Source: Paenimyroides baculatum
Lineage (GTDB): Bacteria > Bacteroidota > Bacteroidia > Flavobacteriales > Flavobacteriaceae
Reading direction: 5' to 3'
Assembly (NCBI RefSeq): GCF_008629655.1
Contig: NZ_VWSG01000003.1
Coordinates: 324,933 to 388,932, forward strand
Length of the DNA: 64,000 nucleotides
Part shown: positions 41,504 to 50,696 of the stretch, one piece after another
Layout: every line of letters starts with the position of its first letter
Numbering within the stretch: position 1 is the first letter of the stretch
Notes under the pieces: model-generated
Seen by the model: only the letters and a program-made list of their open reading frames with translations
What the model was told of the DNA's origin: nothing
The model's database searches: none
Program-made: the position numbers and the translations under genes

Positions 41504-43791
41504 AAATAACGGTTATAGGCGGTGGTCCGGGCGGACTCTATTTTTCAATCTTAACCAAAAAAGCAATGCCCCATTGGGAAATTAACGTGTACGAACGCAA
41601 CAAACCAGAAGATAGTTTTGGTTTTGGCGTTGTATTTTCCGATGAAACTTTGGGCGAATTTTTAAAACGCGATATGCAGTCGTACGAATTAATTCGAAGC
41701 AAATTTGCGTATTGGGACGATATTATTGTGGCTCGCGACGGACAAGAAGTTAGCATTGCCGGTAACGGTTTTTGCGGTTGTTCACGTAAAACCTTACTTA
41801 AATTATTACATCAACGTTGCGAAGAAGAAGGTGTGAAATTACATTTTGAACAAAATGTTGATGATCTTTCGCAGTTTAAAGATTCGGACATTATTGTTGC
41901 TGCAGATGGAATTGGAAGCGGAATTCGTACCCAGTTTCAAAACGAATTTGGAACGAATATCCAATTAAAATCAAACCGATTTGTATGGATGGGATCTACC
42001 AAACCGTTAGATGCTTTTACCTATTTTTTTAGAACAACACCTTACGGAATCATCGTTGCACATACCTATCAATATGAAGAAGGAATGAGCACCTGGATTT
42101 TTGAATGTACCGATGAAACTTGGAAAAACCTACAATTTGAAGTAGAAAATGAAGCAGATACCGTAGCAAAACTTTCCGAAATATTTAAAGATGAATTAGA
42201 CGGTCATTCACTAATTACTAACAAATCGCATTGGCGACAGTTTCCGCATGTAACCAATAAAAATTGGCATCACAACAACATTGTTTTATTGGGCGATGCC
42301 AAAGCAACTGCACATTTCTCGATTGGATCAGGTACAAAACTGGCAATGGATTGCGCCATTGGTTTGTTTGATGCGTTAATGGCAAATCCGGATAATGTTC
42401 AAAATACGTTTCAACAATACGAGAAAACCAGAAGAAACCCTGTGGAAATGATTCAGTACGCTGCATCGGTTTCGTTGGAATGGTTTGAAAACATGAATCG
42501 ATACGAAAAATATCCGTTCTATCAATTCTCCTTCGGATGTATGACTCGATCTAAAAAAGTAACCTATGAAAACCTTCGATTAAGAGATCAATCATACACC
42601 GATAAAGTATTACAAGAATTCAATCAGAAACATAATAACAACACAAACGCTGCCGCTTTTTCTACCTTTAAATTGCGTGGTTTAGAACTTTCAAACAGAA
42701 TTGTTATGAGTTCTATGGGGCAATATTCTGCGAATAACGGTTTGGTTAACAATTGGCATTTTCAACATTATACTTCGCGCGCCATTGGCGGTTTAGGCTT
42801 GATTGTAACAGAAATGACGGCTGTTGATGCAAACGGACGAATTACTTTAGGCTGTGCCGGAATTTACAATGAAGAACAAATTGCAGAATGGAAAAAAATT
42901 ACCGATTTTGTTCATGAAAACACTTCAACAAAAATCGGAATTCAGTTAGGACATTCAGGCAGAAAAGGTGCTGTTAAAAAGCCTTGGGAAGGTACAAACG
43001 AACCAATTGATAATGCGTGGGAATTACTTTCGGCATCGGCTATTGCGTTCAATGATAAAATGGCAGTTCCAAAAGAAATGACTGCAGATGATATGCAAAA
43101 CGTAATCAATCAGTTTGCAAATGCGGCTAAAAATTCAGAAAAAGCAGGCTTTGACATGATTGAATTACAAGCTCATCACGGCTTTTTATTGGCATCATTT
43201 TTATCGCCTTTAACTAATAATAGAACCGATGAATTTGGCGGATCTTTAGAAAACCGCTTACGTTTTCCAATGCAGGTTTTTAATGCTGTTCGAGAAAATT
43301 TCGCATCAGAAAAACCTATTTCAGTTCGTATTTCAGCAACTGATTGGGCAGAAAACGGCATTTCTCAAGAAGATGTTCTTTTTATAGCTTCAGAATTTAA
43401 AAAAGCAGGAGCCGATATCATTAATGTATCCACAGGAAATACCGTTGAAAATCAAAACCCGAAAACCGGTAGAATGTGGCAGGTTCCTTTCTCTGATATG
43501 GTTAGAAATTCAGCAGATATTCCAACGATTACTGCCGGAACGATTACTGATATCGATCAGATCAACACCATTATTTTAAGTGGAAAAGCCGATTTGGTTG
43601 CTCTTGGAAAACCATTGTTGTTAGATCCATATTTTGTTAGAAAAGCACAGGCTTATGAACAAATTACTATTACAGATATTCCATATCAATACCAAAAAGG
43701 AATAGAAAACCTATACAGTTCAACAATTTCTGAAAGAAAGCAAACCGAACGTATGAAGAAGGCTTTAAAGCCAAAAAGCAATAAAAAGTAG
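41500..43791 (+). CDS. Bifunctional salicylyl-CoA 5-hydroxylase / 2-aminobenzoyl-CoA monooxygenase-reductase-like flavoprotein
   Basis: 763 residues in two domains. The N-terminal aromatic hydroxylase (about 1-375) has the FAD motif VIGGGPGGLYF and the second FAD motif LLGDAKATAHFSIGSGTKLAMD. The C-terminal Old Yellow Enzyme domain (about 385-740) shows NRIVMSSMGQYS, IQLGHSGRKGA, ELQAHHGFLLASFLSPLTNNRTDEFGG-type residues and VALGKPLLLDPY. This fusion is known from salicylyl-CoA 5-hydroxylase (SdgC) and 2-aminobenzoyl-CoA monooxygenase/reductase. With gentisate dioxygenase nearby, 5-hydroxylation of salicylyl-CoA is the better fit, but anthraniloyl-CoA remains possible. Confidence 0.88.
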   Translation: MKITVIGGGPGGLYFSILTKKAMPHWEINVYERNKPEDSFGFGVVFSDETLGEFLKRDMQSYELIRSKFAYWDDIIVARDGQEVSIAGNGFCGCSRKTLLKLLHQRCEEEGVKLHFEQNVDDLSQFKDSDIIVAADGIGSGIRTQFQNEFGTNIQLKSNRFVWMGSTKPLDAFTYFFRTTPYGIIVAHTYQYEEGMSTWIFECTDETWKNLQFEVENEADTVAKLSEIFKDELDGHSLITNKSHWRQFPHVTNKNWHHNNIVLLGDAKATAHFSIGSGTKLAMDCAIGLFDALMANPDNVQNTFQQYEKTRRNPVEMIQYAASVSLEWFENMNRYEKYPFYQFSFGCMTRSKKVTYENLRLRDQSYTDKVLQEFNQKHNNNTNAAAFSTFKLRGLELSNRIVMSSMGQYSANNGLVNNWHFQHYTSRAIGGLGLIVTEMTAVDANGRITLGCAGIYNEEQIAEWKKITDFVHENTSTKIGIQLGHSGRKGAVKKPWEGTNEPIDNAWELLSASAIAFNDKMAVPKEMTADDMQNVINQFANAAKNSEKAGFDMIELQAHHGFLLASFLSPLTNNRTDEFGGSLENRLRFPMQVFNAVRENFASEKPISVRISATDWAENGISQEDVLFIASEFKKAGADIINVSTGNTVENQNPKTGRMWQVPFSDMVRNSADIPTITAGTITDIDQINTIILSGKADLVALGKPLLLDPYFVRKAQAYEQITITDIPYQYQKGIENLYSSTISERKQTERMKKALKPKSNKK

Positions 43792-43793
43792 TT

Positions 43794-45374
43794 ATGAAAG
43801 ATTTGTTTGCCGTAAATCATTTACCGAATAAAGATTTACAACCCGATTATTTGTTTTTGGATTTACCGCAGTTTAACCACCCGGAAAGTCTGAATTGTGT
43901 GGAACGCCTTTTAGACGATCACATTGCTAACGGAAAAGGTTCAAACGTATGTCTGAAAACGTTTAGCGAAACTTGGACATATAACGATTTGTTTGAAAAA
44001 GCAAATCAGATTGCGCATGTTTTGGTCGATGATTTAGGATTACAGCCCGGTAACCGTGTTTTGTTGCGTTCGTGCAACAATCCCATGATGGTTGCGTGTT
44101 GGTTTGCCGTTTTAAAAGTCGGTGGAATTGTAGTTGCAACTATGCCTTTACTTCGATCAAAAGAATTAAAAACGTTGATCGATTGTGCTGAAATTTCACA
44201 TGTAATTTGCGACAGTTCGTTGGCAGATGAAATAAATCTGGTAAAATCAGACTTTTTAAAATCGGTTTCTTTTTACAGAAATGGTTCTATTGATGAATTG
44301 ATGCAATTGAAACCAAAAACGTTTCAAAACTATAACACTAAAAAAGATGATGTTGCCATAATAGGTTTTACTTCGGGAACTACCGGAAATCCTAAAATGA
44401 CGGCACATTATCATAAAGATATTCTGAATATTTGCGAAGCTTTTCCAAATTACTCGTTGCAACCAACCGAAAATGATATTTTTACGGGTAGTCCGCCAAT
44501 TGGTTTTACCTTTGGTTTAGGCGGATTGGTTTTGTTCCCAATGTATTTCGGAGCGAGTTCTTTTTTGATTGAAAAACCAAGCCCGGATGTGCTTTTAGAA
44601 GTCATTCAAAACGAAAAAATCACCATTTGTTTTACAGCACCAACAGCTTGGCGAATTCTTACCGAAAAATCTAAAGATTACGATTTATCGAGTTTGAGAA
44701 GATGTATTTCGGCTGGCGAAACGCTTCCTTTAAAAATTTGGGAAGATTGGTACAACGCAACCGGTTTGAAAATTATCGATGGAATTGGTGCTACCGAAAT
44801 GCTTCATATTTTTATATCATCGAACCAAGAAAATATGAAACCGGGATCAACCGGAATTGCAATTACAGGTTACGAAGCAAAAATCATCGACAAAAACGGA
44901 AACGATGTTCCGTATAATACGCCCGGAAGATTGGCTGTTCGCGGAATTACCGGCTGTAAATATTTAAACCGCCCTGAAAAGCAACAGGAATACGTTGAAA
45001 ACGGTTGGAATATTACCGGCGATATTTTTAAGCAGGATCAAGACGGTTATTTTTGGTTTGTGGCGCGTGGCGACGATATGATTATTTCATCGGGCTACAA
45101 TATTGCTGCAATTGAAGTTGAAAGTGTACTGCTTACACATGATGAGATTTTAGAATGTGCCGTTGTAGGCTTGCCCGACGAAGAACGTGGCATGTTGGTT
45201 TGTGCCAATATCGTTTTAAAAAATCAGGAAAATGCTTCAACCGAATTGGCTAAAAACATTCAAAACTGGTTTAAAGAAAATGCGGCTCCGTATAAATATC
45301 CGCGCGTAATTAATTTTCTTGACAAGTTACCAAAAACCGAAACAGGTAAAATTCAGCGTTTTAAGTTGAAGTAG
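43794..45374 (+). CDS. Aryl-CoA ligase (benzoate/2-aminobenzoate-CoA ligase family)
   Basis: 526-residue adenylate-forming enzyme that activates an aromatic acid to its CoA thioester. The P-loop GFTSGTTGNPKMTAHYHKD (about 191-209), the GATE motif DGIGATEM, GDIFKQDQDGYFWFVAR and the C-terminal lysine in PKTETGKIQRFKLK are all present. The HYHKD variant is typical of 2-aminobenzoate- and salicylate-type ligases. It starts 2 bases after the hydroxylase gene, which uses its product. Confidence 0.9.
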   Translation: MKDLFAVNHLPNKDLQPDYLFLDLPQFNHPESLNCVERLLDDHIANGKGSNVCLKTFSETWTYNDLFEKANQIAHVLVDDLGLQPGNRVLLRSCNNPMMVACWFAVLKVGGIVVATMPLLRSKELKTLIDCAEISHVICDSSLADEINLVKSDFLKSVSFYRNGSIDELMQLKPKTFQNYNTKKDDVAIIGFTSGTTGNPKMTAHYHKDILNICEAFPNYSLQPTENDIFTGSPPIGFTFGLGGLVLFPMYFGASSFLIEKPSPDVLLEVIQNEKITICFTAPTAWRILTEKSKDYDLSSLRRCISAGETLPLKIWEDWYNATGLKIIDGIGATEMLHIFISSNQENMKPGSTGIAITGYEAKIIDKNGNDVPYNTPGRLAVRGITGCKYLNRPEKQQEYVENGWNITGDIFKQDQDGYFWFVARGDDMIISSGYNIAAIEVESVLLTHDEILECAVVGLPDEERGMLVCANIVLKNQENASTELAKNIQNWFKENAAPYKYPRVINFLDKLPKTETGKIQRFKLK

Positions 45375-45397
45375 TATTAAGAATTAAGACACAAATT

Positions 45398-45817
45398 ATG
45401 AGTTATTTTATAAAAGAAGAACAAATACGTTTTAGACATACCGATTTTGCAGGAATTGTTTTTTATCCACGATTTTTTGAAATGTTGAACGATTTGGTTG
45501 AAGACTGGTTTGACGAAGCATTAGACCGACCTTTTTCTAAAATCCACGAAACCAATGGAATTCCAACGGTTGATTTAAAAGTTCAGTTTAAAAACGCAGC
45601 TAGAATTGGAGAAATTCTAACCAAAAAATTATGGGTTAAAGAATTAAAAAGTTCATCGGTAGTTTGCGGATTTCATTTTGTTAATCAGCAAGAAAAAACG
45701 GTTTTAGAAGGCGAAGTTACATTGGTAAACGTTGCAATTGCCGAAGACAGAAAAACGATCAAAGCCGAAGCTTTCAATGACGAAGTGAAAGCGAAAATTG
45801 AGAAATACGTAATATAA
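45398..45817 (+). CDS. Acyl-CoA thioesterase (4-hydroxybenzoyl-CoA thioesterase / YbgC-like hotdog fold)
   Basis: 139 residues. The hotdog motif RFRHTDFAGIVFYPRFFEMLND contains the catalytic-type Asp in TDFAG, equivalent to the D17 of Pseudomonas 4-hydroxybenzoyl-CoA thioesterase. Downstream of a CoA ligase and aryl-CoA hydroxylase it likely releases gentisate from gentisyl-CoA. This step is often assumed spontaneous or unassigned in other organisms. Confidence 0.87.
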   Translation: MSYFIKEEQIRFRHTDFAGIVFYPRFFEMLNDLVEDWFDEALDRPFSKIHETNGIPTVDLKVQFKNAARIGEILTKKLWVKELKSSSVVCGFHFVNQQEKTVLEGEVTLVNVAIAEDRKTIKAEAFNDEVKAKIEKYVI

Positions 45818-45820
45818 AAC

Positions 45821-46294
45821 ATGAAAAGAATTTCTATTTTTATTACATTACTTCTATTCATCAGTACATCAAGACTTTTTGCCTGTGATTGTGGAGAATC
45901 GGATTTAAAAAAAATTGACGAGAGAAGTTATAAATATAGTGATCTTATAATTATTGGAGATGTTGTAAAAACAGGTGAAAATTATAAAATTAAAGTTATT
46001 GAAGTTCTCAAAGGCGAAGAAAAGGATAAAATAATTAGAGGTACAGTTACTGATGAAAGAGGCTATACAAACAGTTGTTTCACAATTCCGAGAGAAAAAG
46101 GAAGATATATTTTTTATCTTAATGAAATTAAAAAAGGAAAATACTTTTATTCTTACTCTAGTTGTTCAGGTTCTCGTCCACTAAATATGTCAGTATATCC
46201 AATTTCACTCAAAACAAAAATGGATAAATCTGAATTAATATCTGAAACAAATAATTGGATTGAAATCTTAAGAGAGAATAGAAATAAACTTTAA
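45821..46294 (+). CDS. Secreted TIMP/netrin-like small protein
   Basis: A signal peptide ends just before CDCGESD, giving a mature N-terminus with Cys-x-Cys. A beta-rich region DLIIIGDVVKTGENYKIKVIEVLKGEEKDKI and further Cys (NSCFTI, SSCSGSRPL) follow. This arrangement resembles the netrin/TIMP-like (NTR) fold, whose N-terminal CxC can chelate a metal. A lipoprotein is an alternative (LFAC), but Phe at -2 is unusual. No evident catabolic role; it starts 3 bases after the thioesterase gene. Confidence 0.6.
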   Translation: MKRISIFITLLLFISTSRLFACDCGESDLKKIDERSYKYSDLIIIGDVVKTGENYKIKVIEVLKGEEKDKIIRGTVTDERGYTNSCFTIPREKGRYIFYLNEIKKGKYFYSYSSCSGSRPLNMSVYPISLKTKMDKSELISETNNWIEILRENRNKL

Positions 46295-46311
46295 AAAAAT
46301 ATTAATTAATC

Positions 46312-46785
46312 ATGATGCAATCACTTCAAATAGCTAATCGGTTTCGCGAAGTAATCCTTAACGGAACTTGGATTGCTAATACCAATTTTAAAGATCAGTT
46401 GGTAGATTCAGACTGGCAAATTGCAACAAAAAAAGTAGATTCGTTAAACACTATTTCAGATTTAGCGCATCATATACATTATTATATTTCAGGAATTCTG
46501 AATGTTTTTAATGGTGGAACATTGGACATAAAAGATCAATTCAGTTTTAGTTTTCCTGTTATCGAATCTCAAAAACAATGGAGTTTGTTTTTAGACCGAT
46601 TTTGGAATGATTCTGAAAAATTTGCTCTTAAAGTGGAATCAATGAGCGATGAAAAATTAGATTCGGTTTTTGTCGATGAAAAATATGGGACTTTCAAAAG
46701 AAACATCGAAGCCATGATCGAACACAGTTATTATCATTTAGGACAAATTGTTCTTATAAAGAAAATGTTATTAAAAGATAAATAA
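46312..46785 (+). CDS. DinB-superfamily metal-binding protein
   Basis: 157-residue four-helix bundle of the DinB/DUF1572 type. Metal ligands are visible in LAHHIHYYISG (about residues 53-57) and EHSYYHLGQI (HxxxH, about 143-147). The superfamily includes thiol-dependent S-transferases and the mycothiol-dependent maleylpyruvate isomerase of Actinobacteria. Its place inside a gentisate gene run makes a maleylpyruvate isomerase role conceivable, but many DinB proteins are stress genes of unknown function. Confidence in the fold is high, in the role low. Confidence 0.78.
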   Translation: MMQSLQIANRFREVILNGTWIANTNFKDQLVDSDWQIATKKVDSLNTISDLAHHIHYYISGILNVFNGGTLDIKDQFSFSFPVIESQKQWSLFLDRFWNDSEKFALKVESMSDEKLDSVFVDEKYGTFKRNIEAMIEHSYYHLGQIVLIKKMLLKDK

Positions 46786-46838
46786 GTTTAAGTCCGTTTA
46801 TAAATGTCTTAATACTCCAATCTTAATACAATATTATT

Positions 46839-47807
46839 ATGGAATTCAAAAAATTTAAAGCAGCAACGGTTCAAACCTCACCTGTTTTTTTAAACGTAGA
46901 AAAAACAATAGATAAAGCCATAGCTTTCATAAAAGAAGCACATGAAAACGAAGCAAAATTAATTGCCTTTCCCGAGGTTTTTATTGCCGGATATCCTTAT
47001 TGGAACTGGATCATGACACCCGTTCAAGGCAGTAAATGGTACGAAGAATTGTACAAAAAATCGGTTGCTGTTAACGATGCATCTATGCAGAAACTATACA
47101 AAGCCGCAAAAGATTTCGATATGAATATTGTCATTGGAATTAACGAACGTGGCGATAGTTTTGGAGAAATTTACAACACCAATTTAATTATTGACAATCA
47201 CGGAAATTTAATTGGGAAGCATAGAAAACTGGTTCCGACATGGGCTGAAAAGTTAACATGGACATCGGGCGACGGTTCTTCGTTAAAAGTTTATAATACC
47301 GAAGTTGGTCCGGTTGGAACATTGGCTTGTGGCGAAAACACCAACACATTGGCTCGATTTACATTGCTTTCTCAAGGCGAATTAATCCACATTGCCAATT
47401 ATATTTCTTTGCCTGTTGCCCCACCCGATTATGATATGGCGGAAGCAATTAAAATTCGAGCTGCAGCGCATTCTTTCGAAGGAAAATTATTTACCATTGT
47501 TTCTTGCTCAACTATTTCGCAGGAAATTAAAGATGCTTTGCGTGCCGACGTTCCGAACGTTGATGAATTGTTAGACAGAAAAAGCAGTGCCTTTTCAGGA
47601 TTTATCGGTCCAAACGGAGCAGTAATCGGTCAGCCTTTAATTGATGAAGAAGGAATTATTTATGCTGACATCGATCTTTCTAAATGTATCCAACCAAAGC
47701 AAATGCACGATATTCTGGGGCATTACAATCGTTTTGATATTTTTGATTTAAGAGTGAATGTTGCTCCCACAAAAAAAATTACCTTTATAAATAAATCCGA
47801 AGAATAA
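46839..47807 (+). CDS. Nitrilase (carbon-nitrogen hydrolase superfamily)
   Basis: 322 residues with the catalytic triad Glu46 (AFPEVFIAGYP), Lys130 (KHRKLVPTW) and Cys164 (LACGENTNTLAR). The CGENxN context and C-terminal length place it among true nitrilases, which convert nitriles to acids plus ammonia, rather than amidases or ureidopropionases. It is encoded within the gentisate run, 27 bases before the dioxygenase, so it may release an aromatic acid from its nitrile. The natural substrate cannot be read from sequence. Confidence 0.88.
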   Translation: MEFKKFKAATVQTSPVFLNVEKTIDKAIAFIKEAHENEAKLIAFPEVFIAGYPYWNWIMTPVQGSKWYEELYKKSVAVNDASMQKLYKAAKDFDMNIVIGINERGDSFGEIYNTNLIIDNHGNLIGKHRKLVPTWAEKLTWTSGDGSSLKVYNTEVGPVGTLACGENTNTLARFTLLSQGELIHIANYISLPVAPPDYDMAEAIKIRAAAHSFEGKLFTIVSCSTISQEIKDALRADVPNVDELLDRKSSAFSGFIGPNGAVIGQPLIDEEGIIYADIDLSKCIQPKQMHDILGHYNRFDIFDLRVNVAPTKKITFINKSEE

Positions 47808-47834
47808 ACTTTATCTTCTTAAAATATAAATTGT

Positions 47835-48944
47835 ATGGAAACACCGCAATCAGATGATATTTACGGGCGTGCACGAGTTGAAGACACACCGGAATTAGAA
47901 GCATATTATAAAGAATTAGAAGGATTAGGCGCCGGTGCATTATGGACTGTTGCTAACGACATTGAGCCTTGGGAACCACGAAGTTCATCAATTCCGATGC
48001 TTTGGAAATACGAAGATTTAAGACATTTGGTTTTAAAATCTTCAGAATTGGTTACACCCGAAAAAGCAGGTCGTCGTGTGGTTTATTTAGTGAACGACAA
48101 ACGCAGAGATGTAAGTGCGGCAGTTGGCTGGCTGTACACTGGCATTCAGGTTACGCGCCCCGGAGAATTTACTTCGGCGCATCGCCACAAGGCTTCGGCA
48201 TTGCGTTTTATAATGGAAGGCGAAGGTGGCTACACAGTTGTTGACGGTAACAAAATTATGTTGGAAGTTAACGATTTCGTGATTACCCCAAACTCAACCT
48301 GGCACGAACACGGCGTAGAAGCGGGTGGAAAAACATGTATTTGGCAAGACGGTTTGGACATTCCGCTGATAAACGCGTTGGAAGCCAATGATTATGCAGT
48401 TTACGATGGAACGCAACCGCTAACAACACCAATTAATCATTCGCCAATGACTTACGGCGGTACTGGATTGATTCCGCCTGATAAAGAATGGAACAAACCT
48501 TATTCTCCCTTGTTTAAATATTCGTGGAAAACGATTTATCCTGCACTTTTAGAAGCAGAGAAAGTGAACGATGTAAATAGTTTTGATGGAATCATTATGC
48601 AATATAGCAATCCGTTAACAGGGGGTCACGTAATGCAAACTATGGGAGCTTCTATTCAGTTACTACCAAAAGGTTTCAGTGGAAAAGCGCATAAACACAC
48701 CGGTTCATTTGTGTATCAATGTGCAAAAGGAAAAGGCTACACGATTATCAACGGCAAACGTTTCGATTGGAAAGAGCGTGATATTTTCTGTGTTCCAAGT
48801 TGGGCTTGGCACGAACATCATAACTTATCTGATTCCGAAGACGCTTGCTTGTTTTCATTTAACGATTTACCTGTTATTGAAAGTTTAGGTTTGTATCAGG
48901 AAAAAGTTTTTGAAGATAATGGTGGGAATCAAACTGAAAAATAA
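47835..48944 (+). CDS. Gentisate 1,2-dioxygenase-like bicupin
   Basis: 369 residues with two cupin domains. The iron site of the first cupin is H116-R-H118 (SAHRHKASALRFIMEGEGGY), with a later His in TWHEHG. The second cupin shows H286-K-H288 and WAWHEH. N-terminal LGAGALWTVANDIEPWEPRS and GRRVVYLVNDK are typical of gentisate 1,2-dioxygenases, which open the ring of gentisate to maleylpyruvate. Related bicupins act on 1-hydroxy-2-naphthoate or 5-nitrosalicylate, but the surrounding genes favour gentisate. Confidence 0.9.
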   Translation: METPQSDDIYGRARVEDTPELEAYYKELEGLGAGALWTVANDIEPWEPRSSSIPMLWKYEDLRHLVLKSSELVTPEKAGRRVVYLVNDKRRDVSAAVGWLYTGIQVTRPGEFTSAHRHKASALRFIMEGEGGYTVVDGNKIMLEVNDFVITPNSTWHEHGVEAGGKTCIWQDGLDIPLINALEANDYAVYDGTQPLTTPINHSPMTYGGTGLIPPDKEWNKPYSPLFKYSWKTIYPALLEAEKVNDVNSFDGIIMQYSNPLTGGHVMQTMGASIQLLPKGFSGKAHKHTGSFVYQCAKGKGYTIINGKRFDWKERDIFCVPSWAWHEHHNLSDSEDACLFSFNDLPVIESLGLYQEKVFEDNGGNQTEK

Positions 48945-48945
48945 C

Positions 48946-50025
48946 ATGTTAAAACAAACGATTTTTCTGGCTTTTACAATTACTTTTTTAAGTTGCAAAA
49001 ACGATACTAAAAATTCAGGTAAAGTAATTAACGATATTATTACTAATGATACAAATTCGTCAGTAAAAAATATTGAAGAAAGATCATTTCCTAAAGAGAC
49101 CGATCTTTCTGAATATCCAAAAACAGAATTTATTACAACATTAGAAAGTAAAATAAATACCAGTAAAAATAACGTTTATTGTGTAACGATGTTGTATGCT
49201 TGGAACGAAGTAAAAAATATAGTAAATGAACCGTTTAAAATAGATTCTAATTTTAAACATTTAACACTTCTTAATAATTCTTCTTCATTTAAAGATGTTT
49301 TAAACCCTGATGAATATATTATTAGTAGCGAAATTGATGGCTTTAATATAAAAGCGAAAGCAGAATTTAAAAAATCTCTTACCTTTCAAACAGAACTAGA
49401 TAGTCATAAAGACCGATTAAAATTTAATAATGAAAAAGTTGAGTCTTTTGGTATTACTGGAATATACAATTATGAGCAATTAAAAATAATTTCTATTCTT
49501 TATTATAAAAACGATAATAACTTTGTGATTAAGTTGCATCCAAAAGATTCTAATCACGAAATAATTCTTTTTAAATCTGAAAAGAAATTTGATAAAATGA
49601 ATGATATAAATTCTGAAATTATCAAGCTTATTGTTCAAGGAAAAGAAGATAAACAGAATGAAAACATAAAGTGGAAATATGAAATTCTAGAAGAAGATGA
49701 AATCATCATTCCTAAATTTAACTTCAATATTGAAACTATCTACAAAGATTTAACAGGGAACACTTTTGATACGAAAGAGAAAAGCTACACAATAGAAAGA
49801 GCTTGGCAAAGAACAGCATTTATTTTAGATGAAAAAGGAACGGAAGTTGAAAGTGAAGCAGAATTTGCAGTTGCTACCGAAGAAATGGCTGAAGAAGTAA
49901 ACAAACCAAAACCTAAGAAAATGATTTTTGATAAACCATTTTTTATAATGCTTAAGAAGACAAAGTCTCAAAATCCCTATTTTGGTTTATGGGTAGCAAA
50001 TACAGAATTAATGAGTAAAAATTAG
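48946..50025 (+). CDS. Lipoprotein of unknown function
   Basis: 359 residues from the ATG at 48946, which gives a lipoprotein signal (TITFLSCKND); the frame extends 12 codons upstream into the dioxygenase gene. The mature protein is rich in Lys, Asn, Glu and Ile, with a beta-rich middle part and a Glu/Lys-rich segment near residue 300. No family recognised. It is more AT-rich than the enzyme genes around it, which suggests a later insertion into the run. Confidence 0.7.
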   Translation: MLKQTIFLAFTITFLSCKNDTKNSGKVINDIITNDTNSSVKNIEERSFPKETDLSEYPKTEFITTLESKINTSKNNVYCVTMLYAWNEVKNIVNEPFKIDSNFKHLTLLNNSSSFKDVLNPDEYIISSEIDGFNIKAKAEFKKSLTFQTELDSHKDRLKFNNEKVESFGITGIYNYEQLKIISILYYKNDNNFVIKLHPKDSNHEIILFKSEKKFDKMNDINSEIIKLIVQGKEDKQNENIKWKYEILEEDEIIIPKFNFNIETIYKDLTGNTFDTKEKSYTIERAWQRTAFILDEKGTEVESEAEFAVATEEMAEEVNKPKPKKMIFDKPFFIMLKKTKSQNPYFGLWVANTELMSKN

Positions 50026-50048
50026 TAAATGATTTATATCTTTAAATT

Positions 50049-50681
50049 ATGAAACTATCGCCGAAAGCAAAAAATATTTTTGATCAAATTAATACCGAAA
50101 ACACCAAATTAGGGGATTTGCGTATTCTTGCAAAAGAGATCAAAAAAGATCATGAGTTGGCTATGGAATTATGGTCTACCGAGAATTATTTTGCACGTCA
50201 ATTGGCAATTTTGATAATGTATAAAAAGTTACTTACACAACAAGTAATTAATCAGTTAGATCACGATATAAACAAACATCCCGAAGACGAAAAACTGCAG
50301 CTTATTGATTGGTTAATGGCAAACCAACTTGCTAAAGACAAGAAAACGGTAACGCTGATGGAATCTTGGCAAAACAGTCCGTCAAGTTTACAAAGACGAA
50401 CATTCTGGTATCATCAGGCTCGTTTGCGTTGGGTTGGTCAAACACCGTCGCCAAATACAGAAGAACTGCTTTCGTTTATTGAAAATGAAGTTGCCGAAGT
50501 TCAATGGGCTATGAATTTCACAGCCGCGCAAATCGGCGTTTATCAACAGGAATACCGTAAAAGATGCATTGCTCTTGGAGAACGAACGGGACTTTATAAA
50601 GACGAAATGGTGGCAAAAAACTGTACACCAAACTATTTACCCAATTTTATAAACATACAGGTTGCAAAACTTAAAAAATAA
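50049..50681 (+). CDS. AlkD-like HEAT-repeat protein (DNA alkylation repair family)
   Basis: 210 residues made of repeated antiparallel helices (ENYFARQLAILIMYKKLL, KLQLIDWLMANQLAKD, SLQRRTFWYHQARLRWVGQ), with the ending NCTPNYLPNFI that recurs in the DNA alkylation repair family. AlkD removes bulky or positively charged adducts from DNA. Whether this divergent member does so is uncertain. It lies in the catabolic run, 16 bases before the hydrolase gene. Confidence 0.7.
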   Translation: MKLSPKAKNIFDQINTENTKLGDLRILAKEIKKDHELAMELWSTENYFARQLAILIMYKKLLTQQVINQLDHDINKHPEDEKLQLIDWLMANQLAKDKKTVTLMESWQNSPSSLQRRTFWYHQARLRWVGQTPSPNTEELLSFIENEVAEVQWAMNFTAAQIGVYQQEYRKRCIALGERTGLYKDEMVAKNCTPNYLPNFINIQVAKLKK

Positions 50682-50696
50682 TATATAAACAATAAA

